The notes under the pieces are model-generated. The model saw nothing but the letters and a program-made list of their open reading frames with translations, made no database searches and was not told the origin of the DNA. From Salinadaptatus halalkaliphilus (GTDB lineage Archaea; Halobacteriota; Halobacteria; Halobacteriales; Natrialbaceae), in contig NZ_RBZW01000003.1 in the NCBI RefSeq assembly GCF_006543045.1, positions 62,001 to 126,000 of the forward strand: DNA of 64,000 nt. Direction: 5' to 3'. Within the stretch, counting starts at the first letter, position 1, and every line of letters starts with the position of its first letter. Below, in pieces: positions 44,385-52,030 of the stretch. Both the position numbers and the translations under genes were made by a program.

Positions 44385-45056
44385 TCAGTCCTCGAGCAGA
44401 TCCATACACATCGTTCGTATCGCGTCGAACTCGTCGTCGGTCACCTCGTGACCGACATCAGGATAGGAACGCTCGTCGACGACGGCTCCTGCCTGCTCGA
44501 ACGCCCGCGCCGTCTCGGTAACGCGAGCCGAATCGAGTTGCGCGTCGGCGTCGCCGTATCCGACGAGTACGGGCGTTCGCTCGAGCTGCCCGTCGATCGA
44601 TCGGTCGTCGTCGCTCCCGCCGGGAAGATGGCCGGAGAGGAGACAGACGCCGCCGTAGCGCGCCGGCTTCCGGCGACAGTATTCTGCGACGACGCTGGCC
44701 CCCTGGGAAAATCCGGCGAGAAGCGTTCGTTCCGGCGGGATGGCTATCGCCCGTGCAGCTTCGAGTGTGGCCCCGACGGCGTCGACGCTCGAGGTGAGCC
44801 AGGGCTCGTTGTCCCCACGGGGAGCGCTCGCGGGTCGAGGGTACCAGCTACTGCCCGCTGCCTGCGGGGCGAGGAAGGCGATGCCGTGGCGGTAGACGGG
44901 ATCGAACAGGTTGATGACTCCCTGGGCGGTCGCGCCGCGACCGTGACAGGCGACGACCGCGACATCGGCCCCTCGAGCCGGTGCGCCGGCGGTTATCAGC
45001 GGCTGGTCGCCGTGGGGGCCGGAGACGTCGGGCAGCCGTCTGTCGGTGGCCGTCAC
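44385..45056 (-). CDS. Alpha/beta hydrolase (phospholipase/carboxylesterase family), second copy
   Basis: A 223-aa esterase homologous to the one at 9284. Motifs: VVACHGRGATAQG, nucleophile elbow GFSQGA, acid in GYGDADAQL, histidine in DVGHEVTDDE. The start is taken as GTG at 45056 because GTGA overlaps the TGA of the upstream VOC gene (45053-45055), a standard coupling. A longer frame to 45341 lies within the VOC gene and is not plausible. It is the second VOC-esterase pair in this window. Confidence 0.85.
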   Translation of the reverse strand: MTATDRRLPDVSGPHGDQPLITAGAPARGADVAVVACHGRGATAQGVINLFDPVYRHGIAFLAPQAAGSSWYPRPASAPRGDNEPWLTSSVDAVGATLEAARAIAIPPERTLLAGFSQGASVVAEYCRRKPARYGGVCLLSGHLPGGSDDDRSIDGQLERTPVLVGYGDADAQLDSARVTETARAFEQAGAVVDERSYPDVGHEVTDDEFDAIRTMCMDLLED

Positions 45057-46042
45057 GGGTCGGCGCCACCCCGACTCGACGCTGGTGATTCGTGTCGGTC
45101 CGTCGGTCGTCTGAGCGCCGGCAACTGGCTCTCGATCAGCTCGCGGTCCGGCTCGAACCAGTCGGGCAGATAGATCGACGGATCCTCGGTCGATTCGGGA
45201 TCGCGGACGGCGACGCCGTCCGTCTCGGTCGCCAACTCCAAGAGGATTCCCCCCGGTTCGCGGACGTACAGCGAGTGAAAGAAGTGTCGATCCTTGACTC
45301 GAGAGACATCGTACCCGCGGTCGTCCAACCGCTCGCGCCACTCGACGAGTGCGGCTTCGTCCGAGACTCGTAGTGCGACGTGGTGGATCGTCCCCGGTCC
45401 TTCCCGACCGAACTCGGCCTCGAGATCGAGAACGTCGACGATCGTCGCTTGCGTTCCCGGCGTCCGGTAGCGAACTCGGCCCACGCGTTCGTCGTCGTAC
45501 TCGAGTCCGAACAGCTCGAGCGTTCTCGCGGTCGCGTACGGATCGACGGGGAGTATCGAGACGCCGTCGAGACCGCGGATGGCGTGTTCGATCGGAACCG
45601 GTCCCGAAGATGGGGGTTCGATCGCGGAGTCGATCGTGTCGGGCGATCTGGCCACGAGTTCGAGGCGGGTCCCGACGGGATCTTCGAACCGCAACAGCCG
45701 ATCGTCGAATCGCGTGACCGGCCCCTCGACGGCGATATCGTGCTCCTCGAGTCGGTCACGCCAGTACTCGAGCGATCGGTCGGGGACGGCGAAGGCGACC
45801 GCGGCCGGCTGTGGACTCCCGATTCGGCCCGGTTGTGCATGCGGATCGGGAAAGGCCGTGAAGACGCTGCCGGGCGTCCCCCTCGTGTCGCCGACGTAGA
45901 GGTGATACTGAAGGATGTCCTCGAAGTTCACGGTGACCGTTCCGAGATGCAGTCCGAGGATCCCGGCGTAGACGTCGACGGTCTGTTGGGGGTCGCCGAC
46001 GAGTCCCGTTACGTGGTGGATTCCCCGTGGGTCCGTGGGCAT
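45053..46042 (-). CDS. Ring-cleaving dioxygenase-like VOC protein (two-unit)
   Basis: A 329-aa protein with two VOC modules. The first starts GIHHVTGLVGDPQQTVDVYA and the second GLDGVSILPVDPYATARTLE. Metal ligands are expected in GIHHVT, GTIHHVALRV and GGILLELATE. It resembles MhqO/LinE-like extradiol (hydroquinone) dioxygenases in length. The ATG at 46042 (MPTDPRGIHHV) is preferred over the longer frame to 46132. It overlaps the esterase gene by 4 nt. The role in quinone or electrophile detoxification is inferred from the MhqO-MhqD analogy. Confidence 0.85.
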   Translation of the reverse strand: MPTDPRGIHHVTGLVGDPQQTVDVYAGILGLHLGTVTVNFEDILQYHLYVGDTRGTPGSVFTAFPDPHAQPGRIGSPQPAAVAFAVPDRSLEYWRDRLEEHDIAVEGPVTRFDDRLLRFEDPVGTRLELVARSPDTIDSAIEPPSSGPVPIEHAIRGLDGVSILPVDPYATARTLELFGLEYDDERVGRVRYRTPGTQATIVDVLDLEAEFGREGPGTIHHVALRVSDEAALVEWRERLDDRGYDVSRVKDRHFFHSLYVREPGGILLELATETDGVAVRDPESTEDPSIYLPDWFEPDRELIESQLPALRRPTDRHESPASSRGGADP

Positions 46043-46242
46043 GGCAGTGCTTACGGTATTGCGACGGATAGCCCGTCCGGTCACGCGGTCCGTTGTCGTT
46101 CGGTACCGGTGATCGTTCGAACAGGGCAGCACTCACCCGTAAAACGCTACGACGATCCGTATCAGTTGACTTCTCGCCCCACCGACGATTTGTGCCCGTC
46201 TGACGAACTGTTAAGTGCGACCAACGGTAAGTACAGTGACGA

Positions 46243-46656
46243 ATGGGCAACAAGAACAAGACGATCTCGTTTCGCGTCAACGAGGACGCCTTCGCGGCCC
46301 TACAGGATATCGCCGAGGAGCGCGACATCTCGCTGTCGGCGGTCTTTCGGGATTACGTCGACCAGCTCGTCGAACACGACGGCCAGATTTCGGTCGTTCC
46401 CGATGCCGACTTAGAACACGAGCAGCCGGCAGCCGACGACGAAGCGGATCTCGCCTTCCCGCCGACCGTCGAGGTGCCAAAGAGCTTCATTCGCGAGCAC
46501 GAACGCCTCGAGCTCGAGGCCGACCACCTTCGCGAGCAACTCGACGAATACAAATCCTACGTCAACGAGCTTCAGGACCGTCTCGAGGACGAACAGGACG
46601 AAGTGCTGTTGCTCGACGAGTTAGACGACGACGAGGAATCCTATCAGCTACGATAG
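46243..46656 (+). CDS. Ribbon-helix-helix protein with C-terminal coiled coil
   Basis: A 137-aa protein. Residues 1-45 (NKTISFRVNEDAFAALQDIA, DISLSAVFRDYVDQLVEHDG) look like an RHH/CopG DNA-binding unit. After an acidic linker, residues about 84-125 (FIREHERLELEADHLREQL, KSYVNELQDRLEDEQDEV) have heptad-like spacing typical of a coiled coil. Such proteins are usually dimeric regulators. Targets are unknown; the next gene is convergent. Confidence 0.75.
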   Translation: MGNKNKTISFRVNEDAFAALQDIAEERDISLSAVFRDYVDQLVEHDGQISVVPDADLEHEQPAADDEADLAFPPTVEVPKSFIREHERLELEADHLREQLDEYKSYVNELQDRLEDEQDEVLLLDELDDDEESYQLR

Positions 46657-46689
46657 TCGGCGCTCCCGGCGGCTGTGGTGGCGGCCCCG

Positions 46690-47145
46690 TTACTTCGCGA
46701 GATCGCGTTTTGCGTCCCGAATCGCGTCCTGCTGATCGGGTTCGCCGTCGACGCGAGCGAGCCCTTCGGCTGCCTCGAGCGTGCGCACGCCGTTGTCCAG
46801 AAACGAGAGCACGTCGCCCGGATAGGCATACACCATGTAATCGTCGCTCATCACGTCGACGATGGCGTCGGGGCCGAGTCCCTGGGCGCGCAACTCGAGG
46901 AGGTAGCGCATGAACTTCCGTTCCGGACAGCCACAGTAGGGATTGTCGTCACAGTCACAGTCCAGAAAGTCCTCCGTGAAATCGAGAACGCGATCGCGGG
47001 TGGCGTCGTCGAGTTTCTCGAGCCCCTCGCCCTGAAAGAGCACGTCGAGTGTCGCCCCCTTGAACGCACCCTTTGGGATGTTCGTCTCGAGCTGGGAGCT
47101 CAACTGCCGGTGGTTCTTGACGTAGATCTTGTCGGTGATAGCCAC
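46690..47145 (-). CDS. Conserved haloarchaeal Cys-containing protein, function unknown
   Basis: A 151-aa protein starting at GTG 47145 (VAITDKIYVKNHRQLSSQLE). The centre has FLDCDCDDNPYCGCPERKF with five Cys over about 15 residues, suitable for binding zinc or an Fe-S cluster, followed by RYLLELRAQGLGPDAIVDVM and DDYMVYAYPGDVLSFLD. It looks like a domain found in haloarchaea both alone and with helicases, but I cannot name it with certainty. The longer frame to 47304 runs into palindrome D and is rejected. Confidence 0.7.
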   Translation of the reverse strand: MAITDKIYVKNHRQLSSQLETNIPKGAFKGATLDVLFQGEGLEKLDDATRDRVLDFTEDFLDCDCDDNPYCGCPERKFMRYLLELRAQGLGPDAIVDVMSDDYMVYAYPGDVLSFLDNGVRTLEAAEGLARVDGEPDQQDAIRDAKRDLAK

Positions 47146-47220
47146 GCGTTGGGCGTGTCTTTGAGACTGCGAGCGAAAAGTCTCCCGGTCCCGACCCGTG
47201 AGGAACCGCCGCGTTGTATC

Positions 47221-47377
47221 TACTGTCGGACAGCAGCCGCTGAAGCGAATTCGCTGGATGGGCGCGGCGAAGCTCACTATAGTAGCCACTGCAATGCAAT
47301 GCACACCTGATCGCGCGACAGCTGCGCGATCAGTGTGTAAATCGTTGCAGGTGTTACTATAGTTCCGTCCGGCAGTA
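47221..47377. repeat. Interrupted C-type palindrome holding element D
   Basis: The outer arms TACTGTCGGACAG (47221-47233) and CCGTCCGGCAGTA (47365-47377) are inverted copies (11 of 13) and match the ends of element C. Between them sits element D. The right outer arm lies only 2 nt from D, the left one 43 nt, as expected if D landed in, or partly replaced, the right half. Confidence 0.55.
47277..47362. repeat. Palindromic element D (86 bp, MITE-like)
   Basis: Begins CTATAGTAGCCACTGCAATG and, inverted from the other end, CTATAGTAACACCTGCAACG. The arms meet around GATCGCGCGACAGCTGCGCGATC. Ends CTATAG...CTATAG are fully inverted. Size and lack of coding capacity fit a miniature inverted-repeat element. 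A half copy is at 43491-43528. Confidence 0.75.
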
Positions 47378-47476
47378 TCGGTACCGATAGCAAATCTCGC
47401 GGGAGAAGATCACACGGCGCGTACTCGAGTCGTAACGTATTTCAGGTCGACCCGGCCTACTATTGGTTGCAAGCGT

Positions 47477-47549
47477 GTCCGGGTTGGGGTAGTGGTTATC
47501 CTTCAGCCTTGTGGAGGCTGAGACGCGGGTTCGATTCTCGCACCCGGAC
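47477..47549 (+). tRNA. tRNA-His (GTG)
   Basis: A 73-nt cloverleaf. The acceptor stem is GTCCGGG/CCCGGAC, the anticodon stem CAGCC/GGCTG with loop TTGTGGA (anticodon GTG), and the T arm contains GGTTCGATTC. The extra 5' G pairing with the 3' C is the encoded G-1 typical of tRNA-His. CCA is not encoded. A T-run follows at 47550-47554. No intron. Confidence 0.93.
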
Positions 47550-47554
47550 TTTTT
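47550..47554 (+). terminator. T-run after tRNA-His
   Basis: Five T residues directly follow the tRNA 3' end; oligo-T is the usual archaeal termination signal. Confidence 0.55.
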
Positions 47555-47639
47555 CCATAGCGCCGTTCCTGCATCGGGTGCTCAAGGTCGTCGGTCGTCG
47601 CAGTCGTTTTTATCGTCGGCGACGGAGGTCCACTCACAC

Positions 47640-48011
47640 ATGAGCGACGCAGAACCCATCGTCCGTCAGGCGGCGGCTATCGAGTACGAGTCAGTCGACG
47701 CTGCGGACGGGATGTCGAAGGGCGTCTTGATCGGTGACGACCACGGTGCGCCGAACGTCGCGATTCGGCGGTTCGTCCTCGAGGCCGGCGGCGCGGTCCC
47801 CGAGCACACGAACGCAGTCGAACACGAACAGTACGTCCTCGAGGGCGAGTACACGGTCGGTATCGGTGACGAGGCGTACGATGTCGAGGCCGGCGACTCG
47901 CTGTTGATCCCCGCCGGGGCCGTCCACTGGTATCGTAACGAGAGCGACGAGGACGGTGCCTTCCTCTGTGCAGTACCCAACGGCGACGACGAGATCGAAC
48001 TCCTCGAGTGA
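47640..48011 (+). CDS. Cupin domain protein
   Basis: A 123-aa single-domain cupin. Motif 1 is EHTNAVEHEQYVLEGEYTVG (metal-binding His/His/Glu) and motif 2 is SLLIPAGAVHWYRNES (His). The beta-barrel binds a metal ion; the reaction is unknown. The ATG at 47640 fits; the frame is open upstream into the tRNA. It is followed by the iron-regulated transporter but separated by its operators. Confidence 0.85.
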   Translation: MSDAEPIVRQAAAIEYESVDAADGMSKGVLIGDDHGAPNVAIRRFVLEAGGAVPEHTNAVEHEQYVLEGEYTVGIGDEAYDVEAGDSLLIPAGAVHWYRNESDEDGAFLCAVPNGDDEIELLE

Positions 48012-48042
48012 GTGGGTTGTCATCCGCGGGTTCCCTCGCCAT

Positions 48043-48056
48043 TTAGGTCCACCTAA
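48043..48056. promoter_or_regulatory. DtxR/IdeR-type iron box 1
   Basis: TTAGGTCCACCTAA is an inverted repeat (TTAGGT/ACCTAA) of the kind bound by DtxR/SirR/Idr-family iron repressors. It lies just upstream of the promoter of the permease gene at 48099, with an extra half-site ACCTAA at about 48067. Confidence 0.75.
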
Positions 48057-48077
48057 TATCGCAACACCTAACTATTA

Positions 48078-48093
48078 TTTAGGTGGACCTAAA
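48078..48093. promoter_or_regulatory. DtxR/IdeR-type iron box 2 overlapping the promoter
   Basis: TTTAGGTGGACCTAAA is symmetric except for the central GG. It overlaps the TATA-like TATTATTTA (about 48074-48082) and ends 5 nt before the ATG at 48099, so a bound repressor would block initiation. Distance to box 1 is 35 bp. Confidence 0.78.
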
Positions 48094-48098
48094 CGCAT

Positions 48099-49208
48099 AT
48101 GTCGAGATCGCGGGCAGTCGACGTGGATACGAGTCGGTCGGGGCGAGACGGCTGGCTCACCGGAACGCTCGCGGCGTTCTGTCTGGTGAGTGTCCTGGTC
48201 ACCGTCGTCGCCGGTTTCGTGCAAGTACGGTTTGGCGCGTACTCGATGACACGTTCCGAGGCCTGGGCAGGGGTGACCGACCCGGCAGTCGTACTCGAGC
48301 CCGCGGTCTGGCTGGCCTTCGTATTGGGTGGTGAGCTCCCCGAACTGAGCCAACACACGATCGTCGTCTGGGATATGCGACTGCCGCGGGTGCTCGTCGC
48401 CGCTATCGCTGGTGCGACTCTCGCAGTCTCCGGGGCGATCTTTCAGGCGGTAACGCGAAACGAGTTGGCCAGTCCCTTCGTCCTCGGGGTCAGTTCCGGC
48501 GCCGGGTTCGCCGTGCTGGCGACGCTGGTCGTCTTCGGCGGCCTCGCTCCGTTCCTGCCGCTGTTTGCAGCCCTCGGCGGGACGCTCGCGTTCGTAATCG
48601 TCTACGTAATCGCCTGGAAAGGCGGGACGAGCCCGGTTCGACTCGTACTGGCCGGCGTCATCGTCAACATGGTCTTTCAGTCCCTCCAGCAGGGACTGTT
48701 CTTTTTCGTCGACGACATCGGCGTCGCCCAGACGGCCATCTCGTGGCTGACGGGGTCGCTCACCGGCACCGGCTGGGACGAGGTTCGCATCGCGTCCCTG
48801 CCGGCCGTCGTCGCGATCACCATCGCGATCGCCGGCGCGCGCCAACTCAACGTCCTGTTGCTCGGCGAGGACACCGCCAGAGCGCTCGGGATGCGCGTCG
48901 AGCGCACGCGATTGCTCCTCTCTAGCGTCGCGATTCTGGCCGCCAGCGCCGCCATCGCCGTTGCCGGCATCGTCAGCTTCTTCGGGCTCGTTGTCCCCCA
49001 CATCGTCCGGACCGTCGTCGGCAGCGACTACCGGCAGTTGATCGTCGGCTGTCTGTTCGCCGGCCCCGCGTTGCTCGTCACCGCCGACGTCGGCGCGCGG
49101 CTGGCGCTCAGTGGTACCCAGCTTCCCGTCGGCGTCGTGACGGGGCTGATCGGCGGCCCCTACTTTCTCTATCTGATGCGCACGCGCCAATCGATGGGTG
49201 AAATCTGA
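48099..49208 (+). CDS. Iron-siderophore (FecCD/BtuC family) ABC permease
   Basis: A 369-aa membrane subunit with nine to ten helices. FecCD segments: VVWDMRLPRVLVAAIAGATL, AVSGAIFQAVTRNELASPFV, LGVSSGAGFAV, and near the end VAGIVSFFGLVVPHIVRTVV with GSDYRQLIVG, the coupling region for the ATPase. The two iron boxes in front and the binding protein downstream support ferric-siderophore (or heme) uptake. Its stop overlaps the ATPase start (TGATG). Confidence 0.92.
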   Translation: MSRSRAVDVDTSRSGRDGWLTGTLAAFCLVSVLVTVVAGFVQVRFGAYSMTRSEAWAGVTDPAVVLEPAVWLAFVLGGELPELSQHTIVVWDMRLPRVLVAAIAGATLAVSGAIFQAVTRNELASPFVLGVSSGAGFAVLATLVVFGGLAPFLPLFAALGGTLAFVIVYVIAWKGGTSPVRLVLAGVIVNMVFQSLQQGLFFFVDDIGVAQTAISWLTGSLTGTGWDEVRIASLPAVVAITIAIAGARQLNVLLLGEDTARALGMRVERTRLLLSSVAILAASAAIAVAGIVSFFGLVVPHIVRTVVGSDYRQLIVGCLFAGPALLVTADVGARLALSGTQLPVGVVTGLIGGPYFLYLMRTRQSMGEI

Positions 49209-50095
49209 TGACAGGAACCGATGTCGACCCAACCCCCGACCGACCCGAATCGGACGACGAATCACGCAACCAGCTCACCGACGACGACGCCCTCACCGTC
49301 GAGAGCGCACTCGTCGGCGACGACCTCGAGATCGGCTACCCGACCAGCGAGAAACCGGTCGTCGAGTGCTCCCGAATCGACATCCCCGCAGGCGAGGTAA
49401 CCGCGCTCGTCGGTCCGAACGGCAGCGGCAAGAGCACCCTCCTGAAGTCGCTCTCGAATCACCTCCAGCCCGAAACCGGGACGATCCGGCTCGATGGCGA
49501 CGCACTCCAGTCGTTCGACCGGAAGACGCTCGCGCGCGAGCTCGGCGTTCTCCTCCAGGAGACCGACTCGCTTGGCACTATCACGGTCGAAGACCTCGCC
49601 TATCACGGTCGCTATCCCCATCGAGGGTTCTTCGACAGCATCACGCGCGAGGATCGACGGGCGGTCGACCGTGCGCTCGAGCTTACGGGCATCGAGCATC
49701 TCCGGGACGCCGAACTCGGACAATTGAGTGGCGGACAGAAGCAACTGGCCTGGATCGCGATGGTGTTCGCCCAGGAGACCGATGTCCTCCTGCTCGACGA
49801 GCCGACGACGTTTCTGGACGTTTACCACCAGTTTCGGGTGCTCGAGACGATACGCGAGCGAAACGCCCGCGAAGGCGTCACCGTGGCCGTCGTGTTACAC
49901 GACATCTCCCAGGCCGCCCGCTTCGCGGACTACCTGATCGCCATGCGCGACGGGGTGCTGTACGACTGGGGGCCGCCCGACGAGGTCGTCACCGAACAGC
50001 TGCTCGCCGATGTCTTCAACGTCGAGGCGACCGTCCAGTACGAGCCCGAACTGCAGGTACTACCGAAGCGAGCCCTCCCGGACGACTCGCGGTGA
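49208..50095 (+). CDS. Iron-siderophore ABC transporter ATP-binding protein
   Basis: A 295-aa ATPase of the FecE/BtuD type. Walker A is GPNGSGKS (about residues 76-83), the Q-loop VLLQETDS, the signature LSGGQKQLA, Walker B DVLLLDEPTTFLD, and the switch His in VLHDISQAARFAD. An acidic 30-residue N-terminal tail precedes the domain. It is coupled to the permease by a 1-nt overlap. The binding-protein gene follows after 90 nt with its own operator. Confidence 0.92.
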   Translation: MTGTDVDPTPDRPESDDESRNQLTDDDALTVESALVGDDLEIGYPTSEKPVVECSRIDIPAGEVTALVGPNGSGKSTLLKSLSNHLQPETGTIRLDGDALQSFDRKTLARELGVLLQETDSLGTITVEDLAYHGRYPHRGFFDSITREDRRAVDRALELTGIEHLRDAELGQLSGGQKQLAWIAMVFAQETDVLLLDEPTTFLDVYHQFRVLETIRERNAREGVTVAVVLHDISQAARFADYLIAMRDGVLYDWGPPDEVVTEQLLADVFNVEATVQYEPELQVLPKRALPDDSR

Positions 50096-50164
50096 GCCGC
50101 ACCCTCCACCAGGGCGTGTCTCGAGGTCGGCCACCGACTCCGATACTTTCGGAAGACTTTTGAA

Positions 50165-50184
50165 TTTTTAGGTCGGCCTAAAAA
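50165..50184. promoter_or_regulatory. Iron box 3 in front of the siderophore-binding protein
   Basis: TTTTTAGG and CCTAAAAA flank TCGG, a perfect 8-bp inverted repeat ending 1 nt before the ATG at 50186. It shares the TTAGG/CCTAA core with boxes 1 and 2 but has a different centre. It gives the binding-protein gene separate control from the permease-ATPase pair. Confidence 0.72.
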
Positions 50185-50185
50185 T

Positions 50186-51322
50186 ATGGTCGCCCGATCG
50201 ACGTGGACGAGACGACAGATTCTTGCAACGAGCGCTGCAGTCACCAGCGTCGGCACGCTCGCTGGCTGCATGTCAGACGATGGGATCAGCATCGATGACG
50301 GGGCCAACGACGGTACCTCAAGCGACGGCTACTCGGTAACGATGGAGCCTGTCGGAACCCTCGAGTTCGACGCGGTTCCGGAGCGATGGGCCGCGAACAA
50401 CGGCAGTTGGGCGGATATGGGCATCGCACTCGGACAGGAGCCACCCGAGGCAGTCTACCTCACCGACCGATACCACACCCAGTACTACGACGAGATTCCC
50501 GGCCTGAGCGTCGACAAGAGTGACATGGACGCACTCTGGGGCGGCGAACTCTCACAGGAAGAGTTCATGTCGCTGTCGGAAGACGTGGACGTGTTCGTCA
50601 TGGATCCGAACTTCATCGTCGGCCGCACCGACCACTGGGACCACGACGACATCGCGACCATCGAGGCGACGGGGACGCCGTTCTTCGGCAACAGTAGCTT
50701 CTCGCGGGGCTACGAGTGGCACGATTACGATTACCTCACGCTGTACGAGGCCTTCGAGAGCCTCGCGGAACTGTTTCAGGAACGCGAGCGCTACGAGGCG
50801 TTCGAAGCGCTTCACGCGGAGTTCCAGAACGATCTCGAGGAGATCGTTCCGCCGGAAGCCGATCGGCCATCGGTGGCCATCATGTGGCCGCAGCCGACCA
50901 ACGAACCCGAGGAGTTCTCGCCGTACCTCATCGACGAGGGAACGAGCTTCAAGCAGTGGCGGGATCTGGGCGTCGAGGACGCCTTCGCGACGACGGATCT
51001 CGAGGACTTCCACGCTGGTCGTAATCGGGTCGACTACGAACTGTTGTTGGAGATCGATCCCGACGTGTTGTTGCTCCGGGCCAACGAGGACAAGAGTGTC
51101 GACGACTTCCGCGACACCGTCGTCTCGCACATGCAGTCACACAACGTCGCCAGTCAGTTGACGGCCGTTCAGAACGACGATGTCTACCGCGGCGGGCCGT
51201 TGTACCAGGGGCCGATCGCAAACCTCGTCCTGACCGAGCGCGGGGCCCAGCAACTCTACGACGCCGACGAGGCGCTGTTCGATCGCGAGCGCGTCGCCGA
51301 TATCGTCGCCGGCGACCTGTAG
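50186..51322 (+). CDS. Iron-siderophore ABC transporter substrate-binding lipoprotein
   Basis: A 378-aa secreted lipoprotein. The N-terminus has a Tat-type signal (TRRQILATSAAV) and lipobox (TLAGC), then an acidic linker. The body is a class III (FecB/TroA-like) binding protein: WADMGIALGQEPPEAVYLTD, VDVFVMDPNFIVG, and near the end RGGPLYQGPIANLVLTERG. Position directly after permease and ATPase and behind an iron box supports Fe3+-siderophore capture at the cell surface. The exact ligand is unknown. Confidence 0.9.
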   Translation: MVARSTWTRRQILATSAAVTSVGTLAGCMSDDGISIDDGANDGTSSDGYSVTMEPVGTLEFDAVPERWAANNGSWADMGIALGQEPPEAVYLTDRYHTQYYDEIPGLSVDKSDMDALWGGELSQEEFMSLSEDVDVFVMDPNFIVGRTDHWDHDDIATIEATGTPFFGNSSFSRGYEWHDYDYLTLYEAFESLAELFQERERYEAFEALHAEFQNDLEEIVPPEADRPSVAIMWPQPTNEPEEFSPYLIDEGTSFKQWRDLGVEDAFATTDLEDFHAGRNRVDYELLLEIDPDVLLLRANEDKSVDDFRDTVVSHMQSHNVASQLTAVQNDDVYRGGPLYQGPIANLVLTERGAQQLYDADEALFDRERVADIVAGDL

Positions 51323-51345
51323 CGATATCGATCGGTCCAAAACCG

Positions 51346-51864
51346 TCAACCGGATTCCGAGTCCGAATCCAGCGTCGTCTCGGCGATCTCCTCGAGTGTC
51401 TCGTCGATCGTTTCCGCGACGGCAGTCGACTGGTATCGTCTCGCGAACCGGTAGACGACGACGTAGCTCAGGATCGTCGCGAGTACCGCCAGAATCAGGT
51501 TTCCGACGAGCAACCGGACGACGATGTCGGGGCCGGCGCTGAACGAGACGCCGGCCGCCGAGACGCCCTCGACGGGACCGAGCAGGATCGTTCCCAGGGC
51601 GAAACTCGCCGCGTAGACGCCCCATTTCACCGCGGGATTGAACACGAGCACCGACGCAAACAGCGCGAGTTTGCTTACCCACCCGAAGACGTACCCGATC
51701 GCCACGAACGCGACCAGGCCGATCCCGAACGTCGGCAACATCGTGATGAACGCCCCGATCGCGAAGCTGCCGGAGAGCTCCCGCGGCGTGAAATCCTCGC
51801 GGAAGGCGTCGTGAAGCTCCCCGCGAACTCGCTCTGTGTACCGACCGATCCGACCTCGTCCCAT
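51346..51864 (-). CDS. DUF2062 domain membrane protein
   Basis: A 172-aa protein with an amphipathic N-terminus (RYTERVRGELHDAFREDFTP) followed by the DUF2062 hallmark PRELSGSFAIGAFITMLPTFG and three to four hydrophobic helices. FNPAVKWGVY is the second conserved segment of the family. The C-terminal tail is acidic. The function is unknown. It converges with the iron-binding-protein gene. Confidence 0.85.
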   Translation of the reverse strand: MGRGRIGRYTERVRGELHDAFREDFTPRELSGSFAIGAFITMLPTFGIGLVAFVAIGYVFGWVSKLALFASVLVFNPAVKWGVYAASFALGTILLGPVEGVSAAGVSFSAGPDIVVRLLVGNLILAVLATILSYVVVYRFARRYQSTAVAETIDETLEEIAETTLDSDSESG

Positions 51865-52030
51865 CTCGACTACCTACATTCTGCTTCGGGTAATTAAACG
51901 TATCCAGCGAACCCTTCACACGATCCCCGAGCACAGCGACGACCGATTACCGTCGGTTCACCGCCGTTGGTACGTCGCCGGAAAACTCGAGTCCGAATCG
52001 CTCAAGTAGGCCAGCCGAGTACCGCATATC

